Below are positions 33,726-42,842 of a stretch of DNA of 64,000 bases, piece after piece. Both the position numbers and the translations under genes were made by a program. Source of the DNA: Streptomyces xanthophaeus (lineage in GTDB: Bacteria > Actinomycetota > Actinomycetes > Streptomycetales > Streptomycetaceae); NCBI RefSeq assembly GCF_000725805.1, contig NZ_JOFT01000008.1, forward strand, positions 124,001 to 188,000, written 5' to 3'. Numbering within the stretch: the first letter of the stretch is position 1; each line of letters starts with the position of its first letter. Below the pieces are notes generated by a model. The model worked only from the letters and a program-made list of their open reading frames with translations. It had not been told where the DNA came from and did no database searches.

Positions 33726-35879
33726 TCAGCCCAGCTGCGTGACGAGGGCGCGGCAGGCGCGCTGCAGCGCCTCGTCGTGCGAGATGTCCGAGTAGCGGCC
33801 GCCACGGCGGGCCAGGGCGAGCTCCGCGCGGATCCGGGGCAGGGCCGGCGCCGCGGCGGCGCCCATCCTGGCCAGGCACTCCACGGCTGCGTTGGCCGTG
33901 GCACCGTTCGACTCCCAGGCCTCGACCAGCGCCCGCACGACGGCCGGGCCCTCCACCTCGCCGCCGATGTCCCACAGGCCGGTCGCCGCGTGGACGCGGG
34001 TCCACTCGTACTCGTCGTCCAGCATCTCCCGCAGCCGCGGCAGTGCCCGCGCGGCGGGCGGCCCGATCCGGCCGAGCAGCTCCGCCGCGTTCCAGCTCAG
34101 CGCGGAGTCGAGCACGTCGTCCACCAGCGGCACGATCTCGTCCCGGTCGCCGGTGACGACCCACAGCAGGGCCAGCGCGGCGATCCTGACGTCCTGGTCA
34201 TCGGCCCTGGCCAGGGGACGGATCACGGCGAGGTCGGGTGCCGCGCGGGGCCCTGCTGCGGCGAGCGTGGCGAGTGCCTTCAGGGCCGTGACCGCGGCGC
34301 CCCGCTGTGCGAGGCCCATCGCCGCCGTGAGGGTGTCCGTGATCGCAGGGACGGCCGCCGGGTCGCCGAGCGCGGCCAGGGCGGACAGCAGGGTGCCCGC
34401 GCCCGTCCCGGGCCACTCGTCGGAAAGGTCGACCTCGCCCAGGCGGTCGCACAGCCTCGGCACCAGTTGCTGCGCCGCCTGCGGCAGCCTGCCCGCGACC
34501 TGCACGGCACGCCAGGCGTCGACCCCGCTGTCCAGGGCCGTCAGCAGCCCGGGCAGGGCCCGTACGTCACCGAGCTCGGCCAGCGCGAGGACCGCCTCCT
34601 GGTGGGCCCGGCGGAGCAGCGGCTTCGGCGTGGCCCACACGTCCGGGCCGTGCGCTGCCCGCTGCGCGAGGACGTACGCGGCGAGGGCCTCGCGGGCAGG
34701 CCCGGCGACGGGGTGGCAGGCGCTGAGGGCCCGGGCCGCTTCGGCGGCGGTGTACGGGTCGTCGGGAAGGAGGTGCTCGGAGACGAGGAGCAGGAGCGCG
34801 GTGTGGTCGCCGCGCCAGGACTGTACGAGGTCCTTGCTCATCCGTATCGCGTCGTAGCGGGATCCGGGGTCCGGGCTGCGCAGTTGCTCGGCGAGGAGGG
34901 CCGTGCGCTCGGACACCCGGGAGCCCAGCACGGCGTGGAAGGTGTGCAGCAGGTCCGTGGTGGGCGCGTGGACACGGTGGTGCCGGTCGAGTTCCTCGAA
35001 GGCGGCAGCGATCTGCGGCGGCACGTCGGCCGCCGGGGTCGCGGCCGGGGCCGGGGTCGGGGTCGGGGTCGCGTCCGCGGCCGGGGTCGCGGTCTCGTCC
35101 GGGGCCGCGGTCTCGTCCGGGGCCGCGGTGCGGTCGTCCGGCTCGTCGACCGCCGGGGCGGCTCCGGCGGCCCGGAGCAGGCCGATCGCCGCCGGTACGA
35201 CGCCTTCGCCGATGTCCTGCGGGGCGCAGCGGGCCCGGTGGACGAGGGCGGCGAGCCGGGTCGTGGGGTCAGCTGCCGCGTCGGCGGCCAGCGCCGTGAG
35301 CCGGGCCGTGGCCGCGACCAGGGCTGCCGGCAGGCGCAGGGCCAGCGTGGCCATCGTCTCGACGACCAGGAGCCGTTCGGTGGTTCCGTGCGCGAGGGGC
35401 AACCGGTCACCGAGCAACGCGACGGCACGGTCGGCGTCCTCAAGGAACAGCCCGAGCGCCGGAACGGCGGCCTCGCGCGTACGGGGATCGGCGTCGCCGG
35501 CGAGGCGGACGAAGTCCTCCACGTGCGCGCGCATCGCGTCCACCGCGGCGGTCACGTGGTCCTCGGGCTGGGCGCCGTACCGGTCGTCATACGCGCAGTG
35601 CTCAAGGGCGTTGCTCCCGATGCTGACCAGCAGCTGGACGATCGGGGCGCGGTCGGGTGCGGCGGGGTCCGCGGCCAGGGCGAAGAGGAAGGGCAGGCTC
35701 GCCGTCGTGCACGCGTACACGTCGCCCTGGTGGTGGACCGCGCCGTAGTACCTGCTCAGCGCCTTGCGGCGGACCTCGGCGTCAGCAGAGGCCAAGGCCG
35801 CCAACAGCTCCGGAACCTCGTCCGCCGGGCCGTACGCGTGGTCCGTCGCGGACCAGTCGAAGTCATCGAGTTCGATCAT
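33726..35879 (-). CDS. HEAT-repeat protein
   Basis: About 717 residues starting MIELDDFDWSATDHAYGPA. Most of the protein is repeated helical pairs of the HEAT/PBS-lyase type (for example LLGRIGPPAARALPRLREML and AVECLARMGAAAAPALPRIR). A disordered linker near residues 258-295 is built from Thr/Ala/Pro repeats encoded by GGGGTC-like DNA repeats, and splits the protein in two halves. Such proteins act as scaffolds; partner unknown. An ATG at 35903 in frame adds eight residues. Confidence 0.85.
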   Translation of the reverse strand: MIELDDFDWSATDHAYGPADEVPELLAALASADAEVRRKALSRYYGAVHHQGDVYACTTASLPFLFALAADPAAPDRAPIVQLLVSIGSNALEHCAYDDRYGAQPEDHVTAAVDAMRAHVEDFVRLAGDADPRTREAAVPALGLFLEDADRAVALLGDRLPLAHGTTERLLVVETMATLALRLPAALVAATARLTALAADAAADPTTRLAALVHRARCAPQDIGEGVVPAAIGLLRAAGAAPAVDEPDDRTAAPDETAAPDETATPAADATPTPTPAPAATPAADVPPQIAAAFEELDRHHRVHAPTTDLLHTFHAVLGSRVSERTALLAEQLRSPDPGSRYDAIRMSKDLVQSWRGDHTALLLLVSEHLLPDDPYTAAEAARALSACHPVAGPAREALAAYVLAQRAAHGPDVWATPKPLLRRAHQEAVLALAELGDVRALPGLLTALDSGVDAWRAVQVAGRLPQAAQQLVPRLCDRLGEVDLSDEWPGTGAGTLLSALAALGDPAAVPAITDTLTAAMGLAQRGAAVTALKALATLAAAGPRAAPDLAVIRPLARADDQDVRIAALALLWVVTGDRDEIVPLVDDVLDSALSWNAAELLGRIGPPAARALPRLREMLDDEYEWTRVHAATGLWDIGGEVEGPAVVRALVEAWESNGATANAAVECLARMGAAAAPALPRIRAELALARRGGRYSDISHDEALQRACRALVTQLG

Positions 35880-35956
35880 GGGCTGCACTATGCAGGGGCG
35901 CACTGACAGCGCGGCGGCGCAGGGGGCTTGGGTTCCGCCAGGGCTCCGCCGGAGGG

Positions 35957-36619
35957 TCAGCCCGGGTCGGCGCGGCTGGGGGGCGGGGCGCCGGGTTCAG
36001 CCGCCCGGGCGCGGGAACGGACGACGTCCGGGTACCAGTTCGTGAAGCGCACGGCCGCGAGGATGGCGCCGATCTGGATGATCCAGCCGGTCCAGAGGTT
36101 GGCGGGATCGCGCAGGACCAGGTCGCTGTAGGCACCGGCAACCGCCGCGACCAGGAACGCCAGTCCCCAGGCCCCGGTGATCAAGTAGTTGGTGCGCAGG
36201 AAGGCCGGGGTGTGCCAGAAGCGGCTGTCCACCTGCTCGCGTGCGTACTGGAGCGTGAAGGGGATCCCGACGGCCATCGACCCGAAGGCGATCAGCACCA
36301 GGGCGATGTTCGACACCTCTCCGGCATACGTCTCCAGCCAGCGGTGCGTCCCGGCTCCCACCACTGCTCCGATCACGGCCAGTACGGCGAAGAACACCAG
36401 GTCGGAGAGTTCGAGGATCTTCCAGGAGCTCCCCCGGTGCAGGGCCCGCCCGCCGATCACGAGGAGCAGCGTCGTGACGAGGGCCAGGCCCACCGCGAGC
36501 TCGAACCGGCCCGGGCCGACCATGACCGAGAAGATGATCCACGGGGCCATGCCTACCACGGGGCTGTTCAGCGCGCGGGCCGTCCACCCGCCGGACCGGG
36601 AAGGGGCCTCGGATCCCAT
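35957..36619 (-). CDS. Membrane protein of unknown function
   Basis: A 220-residue protein with six or seven hydrophobic helices starting near residue 20 (WIIFSVMVGPGRFELAVGLA) and ending in a Pro/Ala-rich tail. It resembles septaprenyl-type small integral membrane proteins of Streptomyces but I cannot name the family. ATG 36619 (MGSEAPSRSGG) is preferred to a start at 36760, which would cross the intergenic region. Confidence 0.75.
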   Translation of the reverse strand: MGSEAPSRSGGWTARALNSPVVGMAPWIIFSVMVGPGRFELAVGLALVTTLLLVIGGRALHRGSSWKILELSDLVFFAVLAVIGAVVGAGTHRWLETYAGEVSNIALVLIAFGSMAVGIPFTLQYAREQVDSRFWHTPAFLRTNYLITGAWGLAFLVAAVAGAYSDLVLRDPANLWTGWIIQIGAILAAVRFTNWYPDVVRSRARAAEPGAPPPSRADPG

Positions 36620-36810
36620 GCGCGGGCCTCCGTTCGCAGGTCTCCTACCAGGCTGCCCCCGGCTCCCGGTCGCCGCGACACGAGCGGACCGTGATCCGCC
36701 CGGGGCGACAGGGCGGCCCCCGTCCGACTGCGCCACGAGGCGATGCGATGCGATCATCATGGCCGGGCCGGACCCCGAGCGGCCCGTACGCGAGCCGGCG
36801 CGCCCGCGTC

Positions 36811-36864
36811 CGCCACCGCCACCGCCACCGCCACCGCCACCGCCACCGCCACCGCCACCGCCAC
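36811..36864. repeat. CGCCAC hexanucleotide microsatellite
   Basis: Nine perfect copies of CGCCAC, 21 bases before the DUF6924-like start. In the downstream gene's frame it reads as an alternating Arg-His run, but there is no good start upstream of it, so it more likely lies in the leader or promoter. Confidence 0.9.
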
Positions 36865-36885
36865 CAGCGAAGGGCTCCGCACCCC

Positions 36886-37362
36886 ATGGGACGCCTGCCG
36901 GCCGGCACCGACCGCGACGAGTTCCACGCTCTCGTCGTCAGGACCGACCACGACAGCGAGCAGGCGTGGCAGGCCGTCATCGCCGAGCTCATGCAGCCGT
37001 GGGGCGACCGGGACTACGAGCCGCTCGTGCACTTCGTCGACGACCCCGCCTGGGCCGGGGCGACGGTCGACGAGGTCCTCGTAGCGGCCGCCGCGGACGA
37101 AGACCTGTGCGTCGTCTTCGTCGCAGACTCCGTGACCATGGGCTCCGCCCACCACGGCCTGCTGGCGGTGACCACCGTCCCGGCGGAGGAATACGAGAAC
37201 CTCGAAGAATACGAAGAGCTCCGCGAGCTCGGACGGGAGTTCCGCACGGTCCCGGCCGGCGTCCACGACATCCACGCGAACCTGTCGATCGCCAACCTGG
37301 ACTTCGAGGACTTCGCGGCTGCGGCCCGTGAAGCCCCCGGCAGGGTGTTCCGCTCCCTCTGA
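36886..37362 (+). CDS. DUF6924-like protein
   Basis: A 158-residue acidic protein. HALVVRTDHDSEQAWQAVIA at the start, VDEVLVAAAADEDLCVVFVA and the ending FAAAAREAPGRVFRSL fit what I recall of the DUF6924 family of Streptomyces. Function unknown. The ATG at 36886 follows GAAGGG; a nine-copy hexanucleotide repeat lies just upstream and could tune expression by slippage. Confidence 0.7.
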   Translation: MGRLPAGTDRDEFHALVVRTDHDSEQAWQAVIAELMQPWGDRDYEPLVHFVDDPAWAGATVDEVLVAAAADEDLCVVFVADSVTMGSAHHGLLAVTTVPAEEYENLEEYEELRELGREFRTVPAGVHDIHANLSIANLDFEDFAAAAREAPGRVFRSL

Positions 37363-37477
37363 CCCGCAGGGGCCACGGCCCTTCCTCACGCATCCGGGAC
37401 CGGCCCGCCGGCCGCCGCGTCGCCGGTCGACGTCCGGACGCCGCCGGATGGCTGCGGGTGGGGCTACGGTGCCTCGT

Positions 37478-37993
37478 ATGACGCACTGGATTCACGGCCC
37501 CTTTCCGGGGCACGAGGTGAACGTGATCTTCTCCAGGGGGATCCCCCTGGAGACGCTCCTGCGCGGGCTCTCCGGCATGCGGCGGGAGCCGATCGTGTAC
37601 CGGGAGAAGGACGGTTGGTGCTGCCTGGTGCACGACATGCACAACGGGGAGGCCGGCGACTACGACGCCGTCGACTACCGGCGGCTGTGCCCGGACGGCG
37701 GTGAGATCCTCGCCTTCGTGACCGAACCGTGCAGCGCGAAGGCACACGGCCCGTGGTTCACGTACTGCCGCGACGGAGAAGTGGTCACCGCCTTCAGCTT
37801 CGAGAACGTGATCGAGCCGGTGGGTGCGGATCCCGATCCTCTGGCAACCGCCCTGGCCGCGGGCGTACCGGTCGGCGGCGACGACTTCGAGTCCCGGTAC
37901 GGGGGCGGGTACGGGTCCGAGGAGCGGATCGTCCGGACCATCAGCAGCCACTTCGGCCTGCCCGAACTGACCATCACCCCTGTGGAGCCGTAG
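37478..37993 (+). CDS. DUF6461-like protein
   Basis: A 171-residue protein: the N-terminal block VIFSRGIPLETLLRGLSGM, then WCCLVHDMHNGEA and WFTYCRDGEVVTAFSFENVI resemble DUF6461 proteins, a Streptomyces family often found near polymorphic-toxin or accessory loci. Role unknown. The ATG at 37478 is seven bases after TACGGT, so the mRNA is probably leaderless. Confidence 0.65.
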   Translation: MTHWIHGPFPGHEVNVIFSRGIPLETLLRGLSGMRREPIVYREKDGWCCLVHDMHNGEAGDYDAVDYRRLCPDGGEILAFVTEPCSAKAHGPWFTYCRDGEVVTAFSFENVIEPVGADPDPLATALAAGVPVGGDDFESRYGGGYGSEERIVRTISSHFGLPELTITPVEP

Positions 37994-38057
37994 GCACCTA
38001 GGGGCCGTATTCGGCGTCGGGGTCGGCGTCGGCCAACACCGCCACACCCAGACGGAG

Positions 38058-38076
38058 CTAGGCAAGGCTTGCCTAA
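38058..38076. promoter_or_regulatory. Iron box (DmdR/IdeR-type operator)
   Basis: CTAGGCAAGGCTTGCCTAA is a 19-base dyad closely matching the actinobacterial iron box TTAGGNNAGNCTNNCCTAA. It lies over the -35 position of the downstream promoter (TAGGGT -10 at 38084-38089). Repression under iron sufficiency by a DmdR1-like protein is expected. Confidence 0.85.
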
Positions 38077-38095
38077 AATTACCTAGGGTGCGGGC

Positions 38096-39268
38096 ATGAA
38101 GAAGATCATCCACGTGCTGACGGCAGTGGTTGCCGGATTAGTCCTCGCCGCACCCGGCACCCTCACCACCCCCGCCGCGGCCGCGACCTCTCCCTCGGGC
38201 GGCTCCCCGCGGCGCGAACTCCCCCGGCCCACGGGCGCCTTCGCCGTCGGGCGGGACACGCTCCACCTCGTGGACGGGGAGCGCAAGGACCCCTGGGTGC
38301 CCACGGCCGACCGGGAACTCCTGCTGACCCTGTACTACCCGGCGCTCGCCCGCACCGGAACCCCCGCCCCCTACATGGCCGTTCCGGAAGCCGAGGCGCT
38401 GCTCACCGACCGGGGGCAGCTCGGCGAGTTCGCCACGCCCGAGCGCGTCGCCGCCACGCGTACGCACTCCCGTACCGGTGCACTGCCCCGGGCCGGGGCG
38501 CACCGCTACCCGCTGGTCGTGCTCTCCCCCGGCTTCACCCTGCCGCGCTCCTCGCTGACCTCCCTGGCCGAGGACCTCGCCAGCCGCGGCTACGTCGTGG
38601 CCGCGGTGGACCACGCGTACGAGTCGGACGGCACGGTCTTCCCCGGCGGACGGGTGCTCACGTGCAAGGCCTGCGAGCAGGTGTTCCCCGACGGGTCGCT
38701 GCACCGGGTCTCCGACGGCCGGGCCCGTGACGTGCCGTTCGTCCTGGACCGGCTCACCGGCCCGCACTCCGCGTGGCGGTACTCGTGGCTGATCGACGCC
38801 CGGCACGTGGGCATGGCCGGGCATTCCATCGGCGGCGCGGCGGCCTCCGCCACCATGGCCGCGGATCCGCGCGTGGACGCCGGGGTGAACATGGACGGCA
38901 CCTTCTTCACCCCCGTGCCCGAAGCCGGTCTCGACGGGCGGCCGTTCCTGATGCTCGCCGGTGATCCGGCCCTCCTGCCGCCCGACTTCCCCGACACCTC
39001 CTGGGAGGACACCTGGCCCCGGCTGGACGGCTGGAAGCGCTGGCTGACCGTCACGGGGGCGGGCCACCCGGCCTTCACCGACTGGCCCGTACTCGGCGAC
39101 GAAGCGGGCTACTCCCATCCCGAGACCCCGCTCTCGGGCATCCGCAGCCAGCAGATCACGCGGGCGTACGTGGGCGCGTTCTTCGACGTCCACCTACGGG
39201 GGCTGCCGGCGCCGCGTCTGGACGGGCCGAGCGCGGCCGACCCGGAAGTCGTGTTCCACCGCAGCTGA
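38096..39268 (+). CDS. Secreted alpha/beta hydrolase (PAF-acetylhydrolase/lipase-like)
   Basis: A 390-residue exported serine hydrolase: signal peptide at residues 1-30 (ending PAAAA), then an alpha/beta-hydrolase fold with YPLVVLSPGF, the nucleophile elbow GHSIGG, and a late GAGHPAF with the catalytic His; two cysteines near residue 190 (CKAC) may pair. It resembles platelet-activating-factor acetylhydrolase and polyester lipase families. Leaderless start six bases after TAGGGT. Two controls stand out: an iron box over the promoter and a TTA codon at Leu15 (38138-38140), which needs the bldA tRNA. A terminator follows. Confidence 0.85.
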   Translation: MKKIIHVLTAVVAGLVLAAPGTLTTPAAAATSPSGGSPRRELPRPTGAFAVGRDTLHLVDGERKDPWVPTADRELLLTLYYPALARTGTPAPYMAVPEAEALLTDRGQLGEFATPERVAATRTHSRTGALPRAGAHRYPLVVLSPGFTLPRSSLTSLAEDLASRGYVVAAVDHAYESDGTVFPGGRVLTCKACEQVFPDGSLHRVSDGRARDVPFVLDRLTGPHSAWRYSWLIDARHVGMAGHSIGGAAASATMAADPRVDAGVNMDGTFFTPVPEAGLDGRPFLMLAGDPALLPPDFPDTSWEDTWPRLDGWKRWLTVTGAGHPAFTDWPVLGDEAGYSHPETPLSGIRSQQITRAYVGAFFDVHLRGLPAPRLDGPSAADPEVVFHRS

Positions 39269-39275
39269 AGCCGCC

Positions 39276-39305
39276 CGGGGGTGCGCTCCGCTGCGCGCAC
39301 CCCCG
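39276..39305 (+). terminator. Terminator after the iron-box hydrolase
   Basis: CGGGGGTGCGC and GCGCACCCCCG pair almost perfectly around TCCGCTGC, starting eight bases after the stop codon. No U-tract. Confidence 0.75.
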
Positions 39306-39425
39306 TCACCGCCGTCACCGCGACCATCGGGTGATGGAACGGATCGGCCTGCCGGCACCCTGCGTCGGCGGCCCGGCCGGGCACCCCGGCGGCCGTCGCC
39401 CGTACCGGCCTGCGAGAGTGACGGC

Positions 39426-39821
39426 ATGCTGCTGATTCCTGAGAACACCCTGTTCGTCCGGGGTGCCACCCCCGTACTGCTGCTCGCCGACGCCCCTGTG
39501 CACGCGTACCTGCCGGTGCTCTCGGCGCCCGACGGAAGGGTGCCCGCGTGCGAGGGCTGGAGCGTCGTTCCCAAACTCACCCTGTGCGTCGTGGACGGCC
39601 CGGGAGAGACCGGGATCATCATCCCCGCGCTGGCCGCACCGGTGGTCGACGGGGCCGGCGGGACCCTGGAGCCCGGCGAGATGGCCGACTGGTGCACGGA
39701 CGCCGACGCGGCCGGCGGTGTGGTCGTCCTGTCCCTCGAAGAGCTGCCCGAGGAGCTCGACTGGGACCACCTGCTGGGCTCGGGCACCGCCCGCGGCGGG
39801 TTCGTGCCGGCGCTCTCCTGA
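39426..39821 (+). CDS. Hypothetical protein
   Basis: A 131-residue acidic, beta-rich protein (MLLIPENTLFVRGATPVLLL at the start; WCTDADAAGGVVVLSLEELP later). No signal peptide or recognised family. The start is the ATG at 39426, with GAGAG at the ribosome-site position. An isolated gene between a terminator and a gene remnant. Confidence 0.7.
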   Translation: MLLIPENTLFVRGATPVLLLADAPVHAYLPVLSAPDGRVPACEGWSVVPKLTLCVVDGPGETGIIIPALAAPVVDGAGGTLEPGEMADWCTDADAAGGVVVLSLEELPEELDWDHLLGSGTARGGFVPALS

Positions 39822-39879
39822 GCCCTACTCACCGACGCCGACCTGAGCGGCGACGGAGAAGTCGGTGATGGCGCAGCCG

Positions 39880-40045
39880 TCAGGCCGCTCGGCCTGCCGG
39901 GGTGACCAGGACCAGCGGGATCTCCCGGGCCGTCGCGGTGCGGTAGGCCTCGTACGACGGCATCGCGGCCACCACCGTCGGCCACAGGCGGGCCGCCTCG
40001 GCCGTCGTGGCCGGACGCGCCGTCGCGGCGAAGGCGGACGAGCCG
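39880..40045 (-). pseudogene. C-terminal remnant of an F420-dependent oxidoreductase
   Basis: The minus strand ends in TAEAARLWPTVVAAMPSYEA and YRTATAREIPLVLVTPAG before a TGA at 39880-39882. This is the familiar C-terminus of deazaflavin (F420)-dependent nitroreductases. Upstream sequence in this frame is not protein-like and no start exists, so only the last 45-55 residues survive. Confidence 0.65.
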
Positions 40046-40106
40046 ACCCCGGCCAGCCTTGGCTGCCGGGGCTGCCGGAGCTGCCGGCGTTACCGAGGCC
40101 GGACGG

Positions 40107-40949
40107 TCAGCCGTGCCATACCCCGGTCGCCGCGGTGGTCCGTACGTAGTCGGAGAAGTCGCGGGGTTCGCGGCCGAGGGCTCGCTGGACCCCGTCGGCG
40201 AGGTCGGCGAAGCGCCGCTCGCCGATCCAGCCGTACAGCGTGTTCAGCAGGTCGGTGTAGTCCGGCGGAAGACCCTGCTGGGCGGCGTACTCGGTGAACT
40301 CGGCGGGCGGCAGGTGCCGGTAGGCGATGTCCCGGCCGGTGGCCCGGGCGATCTCGTCGGCCACTGCGTCCATGCTCAACCGGCGCGGCCCGGTGAGTGC
40401 GTAGGCCTCTCCCGCATGGCCGTCCTCGGTGAGCGCCGCGACGGCCACGTCGGCGATGTCCTCGGCGTCGACGAAGGGCTCGACCCCGTCCCCGGCCGAC
40501 ATCACCAGGTCACCTGCCAGCAACTGGCCGCGGAAGAAGGGGTCCTCGCTGAAGTTCTGCGAGAACCAGGACGGCTTCAGGATCGTCCACGCGGTGCCGG
40601 ATTCGCGCACGGCCCGCTCGGAAGGGAGCTTCTCCTGCCCTTCCGGCACCACCCAGTCGCGGGCGGACAGCAGTACCAGCCGCTCGACGCCGCCGGAGGC
40701 GGCGAGCTTGGCGAAGGAGCCGAGGGACGTCGCGGCGTCGGCGACCTGCGAGTCGACGAGGTAGGCCGCGCGGACCCCTTCGAGTGCGGGCTCCCAGGTG
40801 TTCTCGTCGTTCCAGTCGAATGCAGTGGTGCGGGTCGTCCCCTTGCGGGAGGCAGCGCGGACCTCGTGTCCGCGGCGGCGCAGACCCGCGGCCACGCGGC
40901 GTCCCGTCTTGCCCGTGCCGCCGAGTACCAGAATCGGATGTGTCGTCAT
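40107..40949 (-). CDS. NmrA-like NAD(P)-binding protein
   Basis: A 280-residue atypical short-chain dehydrogenase of the NmrA group: ILVLGGTGKTGRRVAAGL (Rossmann loop GGTGKTG), GVERLVLLSARDWV and WTILKPSWFSQNF. It lacks the Y-x-x-x-K catalytic pair of classical SDRs, so it may act as a redox sensor or a quinone/NADPH oxidoreductase. ATG at 40949. Divergent from an AraC-family regulator that probably controls it. Confidence 0.88.
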   Translation of the reverse strand: MTTHPILVLGGTGKTGRRVAAGLRRRGHEVRAASRKGTTRTTAFDWNDENTWEPALEGVRAAYLVDSQVADAATSLGSFAKLAASGGVERLVLLSARDWVVPEGQEKLPSERAVRESGTAWTILKPSWFSQNFSEDPFFRGQLLAGDLVMSAGDGVEPFVDAEDIADVAVAALTEDGHAGEAYALTGPRRLSMDAVADEIARATGRDIAYRHLPPAEFTEYAAQQGLPPDYTDLLNTLYGWIGERRFADLADGVQRALGREPRDFSDYVRTTAATGVWHG

Positions 40950-41039
40950 GCCTCCAGTCAACCCGCCCTCGGTGAGCCGCAGAATGGTCCAGCCGCTCAT
41001 CCCGATGTCTGAGCGTCCAACACCGTCTAGGCTCGCCCC

Positions 41040-41996
41040 ATGGATGCGTTGGCGAGCCTGCTGTACGAAGTGCGTTCCGACGGTGCGCTGTTCAGCCGGA
41101 GCATCATGTCCCCGCCCTGGTCGGTCCGGTTCGCCGACCGCACCCCGCTCACCTTGATCACCATGCTGCGCGGGGAGGGCTGGGTCGTTCCCGGCGGGGA
41201 CGAGGCGCCCGTCGCGCTCGGCCAGGGAGACGTGGCCATCGTGGTGGGGGCGGAGCCCTTCACCCTCACCGACGACGCGGGCCTGTGCACGCCGCCGCTG
41301 TACGTGGTGCACGGCCCCGACCACTGCACGACGGCAGACGGCGCGGAGGTCGGCGAGGACCTCATCCTGGGTCTGCGCACCTGCGGGACCAGCCTGGACG
41401 GGCCCTCCGTACTGCTCACCGGCAGCTACCACGTCGGCGGCCGGGTCTCCGAACGGCTGCTGAGCGCGCTGCCCCGGGTCCTGGCGGTGCGCCACGGGGG
41501 CACGCCCGGACCGATCCTGGAGCTCACCGCGCTGGAGATCAGCCGGGACGACCCGGGCCAACAGGCCGTGCTGGACCGGCTCCTGGACCTGCTGTTGCTG
41601 TCGACGCTGCGGGAGTGGTTCGCCGGCCCGGAGGCCGATCCGCCGGGCTGGTACCGGGCGCTGGGCGACCCCGTCGCGGGCCGCGCCCTGCGGCTGATCC
41701 ACGAGCGGCCCGCACGGCCGTGGACGGTGACGGCCCTGGCCGAGGAGGCGGGGGTCTCGCGGGCCACCTTCGCCCGCCGTTTCAGTGACCTGGTCGGCCA
41801 GCCGCCCATGGCCTACCTGACCGACTGGCGCCTGGCCCTGGCGGCCGACCTGTTGGTGCGTACCGAGGCGACGGTGGAGTCGATCGCCCGGCAGGTCGGT
41901 TACCGCAGCGCCTTCGGGCTGAGCGTGGCCTTCCACCGCGTGTACGGCACCCGCCCCAGCCAGCACCGGAACGCGGCCTCAGGCATGGCGGGTTGA
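41040..41996 (+). CDS. AraC family transcriptional regulator
   Basis: A 318-residue regulator with an N-terminal cupin sensor (WSVRFADRTPLTLITMLRGE through VPGGDEAPVALGQGDVAIV) and a C-terminal double HTH: VTALAEEAGVSRATFARRF, then VESIARQVGYRSAFGLSVAF and RVYGTRPSQHR. Leaderless start six bases after TAGGCT. The divergent NmrA-like gene is the likely target. Confidence 0.92.
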   Translation: MDALASLLYEVRSDGALFSRSIMSPPWSVRFADRTPLTLITMLRGEGWVVPGGDEAPVALGQGDVAIVVGAEPFTLTDDAGLCTPPLYVVHGPDHCTTADGAEVGEDLILGLRTCGTSLDGPSVLLTGSYHVGGRVSERLLSALPRVLAVRHGGTPGPILELTALEISRDDPGQQAVLDRLLDLLLLSTLREWFAGPEADPPGWYRALGDPVAGRALRLIHERPARPWTVTALAEEAGVSRATFARRFSDLVGQPPMAYLTDWRLALAADLLVRTEATVESIARQVGYRSAFGLSVAFHRVYGTRPSQHRNAASGMAG

Positions 41997-42063
41997 GGGA
42001 TGAGGGGAGGTTCCGGTCCCTTAGGCTTCCGTTGATCGTTTTTCGGCGTCGGGGGCACGGAAC

Positions 42064-42810
42064 ATGAACAAGTGGGGATCGATCGTGGGCGTGACGGCGC
42101 TCGCACTGCTCGCCGTGGGATGCGGGTCGGGCAAGGACGCCGTGGGTGCGGGCCCGGTGGGCGAGGGCGGCACGCCGGGAGCCCGGAGCGGTGATCCCGC
42201 GGCTTCGGCCCTGGCGGCCCCGAAGCCGTCCCAGAAGGCCGGCGAGCTCGGCGCCGATCCGGGTACGCGGTACACCCGGGTCGCTTTCCCGCAGATGGAA
42301 CAGCTCACCTGCGACGAGGGAGACGGCGGCTTCCGCTACGGCAGCGGTCATGACATGCGGGTGTCCGGCGTCGACGAACTGCCGGCCCGCAAGGATTCCA
42401 CCGAAGGCGCCGAGATCTCGTGCTTCGGCTTCCCCCGCATCAAGCTGAGCAAGGGCACCAGGACTGCGGTCGCACCGGATCTCGTCGCGCGGACCAAGCT
42501 GTTCGACGACGTGGCGGATCCCAAGGACGCGCTGGAGAAGGCCTTCGAGAAGTCCCTCCCGGCCGATGACGACGACCGGGTGCGCGTGGGCGGGCCGACG
42601 GCGGTCACCACCGAGACACTGGTGATGAAGTGCCAGGAGAACGTGGCCGACAGCTTCCCCATGACCACCTGCCTCTGGGCGAACTACGGCGCGGTCGGTG
42701 CGATCGACTACTTCCCGCCCGGCGGTGAGCACTTCTCCATGCACCAGGCCGTCGAGCGGACGAAGGAGTTCGTCGGCAGCGCGCTGAAGGCGCCCGGCGG
42801 CGGCTCCTGA
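42064..42810 (+). CDS. Lipoprotein of unknown function
   Basis: A 248-residue exported lipoprotein: signal peptide VTALALLAVGC with lipobox LAVGC (Cys20), an Ala/Gly/Pro linker to residue 60, then a domain with cysteines in LTCDEGDGG, ISCFGF, MKCQENV and TTCLW that may form two disulfides. No family recognised. It resembles in layout the truncated gene at 1-656. Confidence 0.82.
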   Translation: MNKWGSIVGVTALALLAVGCGSGKDAVGAGPVGEGGTPGARSGDPAASALAAPKPSQKAGELGADPGTRYTRVAFPQMEQLTCDEGDGGFRYGSGHDMRVSGVDELPARKDSTEGAEISCFGFPRIKLSKGTRTAVAPDLVARTKLFDDVADPKDALEKAFEKSLPADDDDRVRVGGPTAVTTETLVMKCQENVADSFPMTTCLWANYGAVGAIDYFPPGGEHFSMHQAVERTKEFVGSALKAPGGGS

Positions 42811-42842
42811 CCGGCACCCCTCGTAGGCGGTCCCGGTCCGGG

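Noticed and set aside
36691..36885. N-terminal extension of the DUF6924-like protein through the CGCCAC repeat
   Set aside because: It would create a long Arg-His run with no ribosome site at its start, and similarity to the family begins at 36886.
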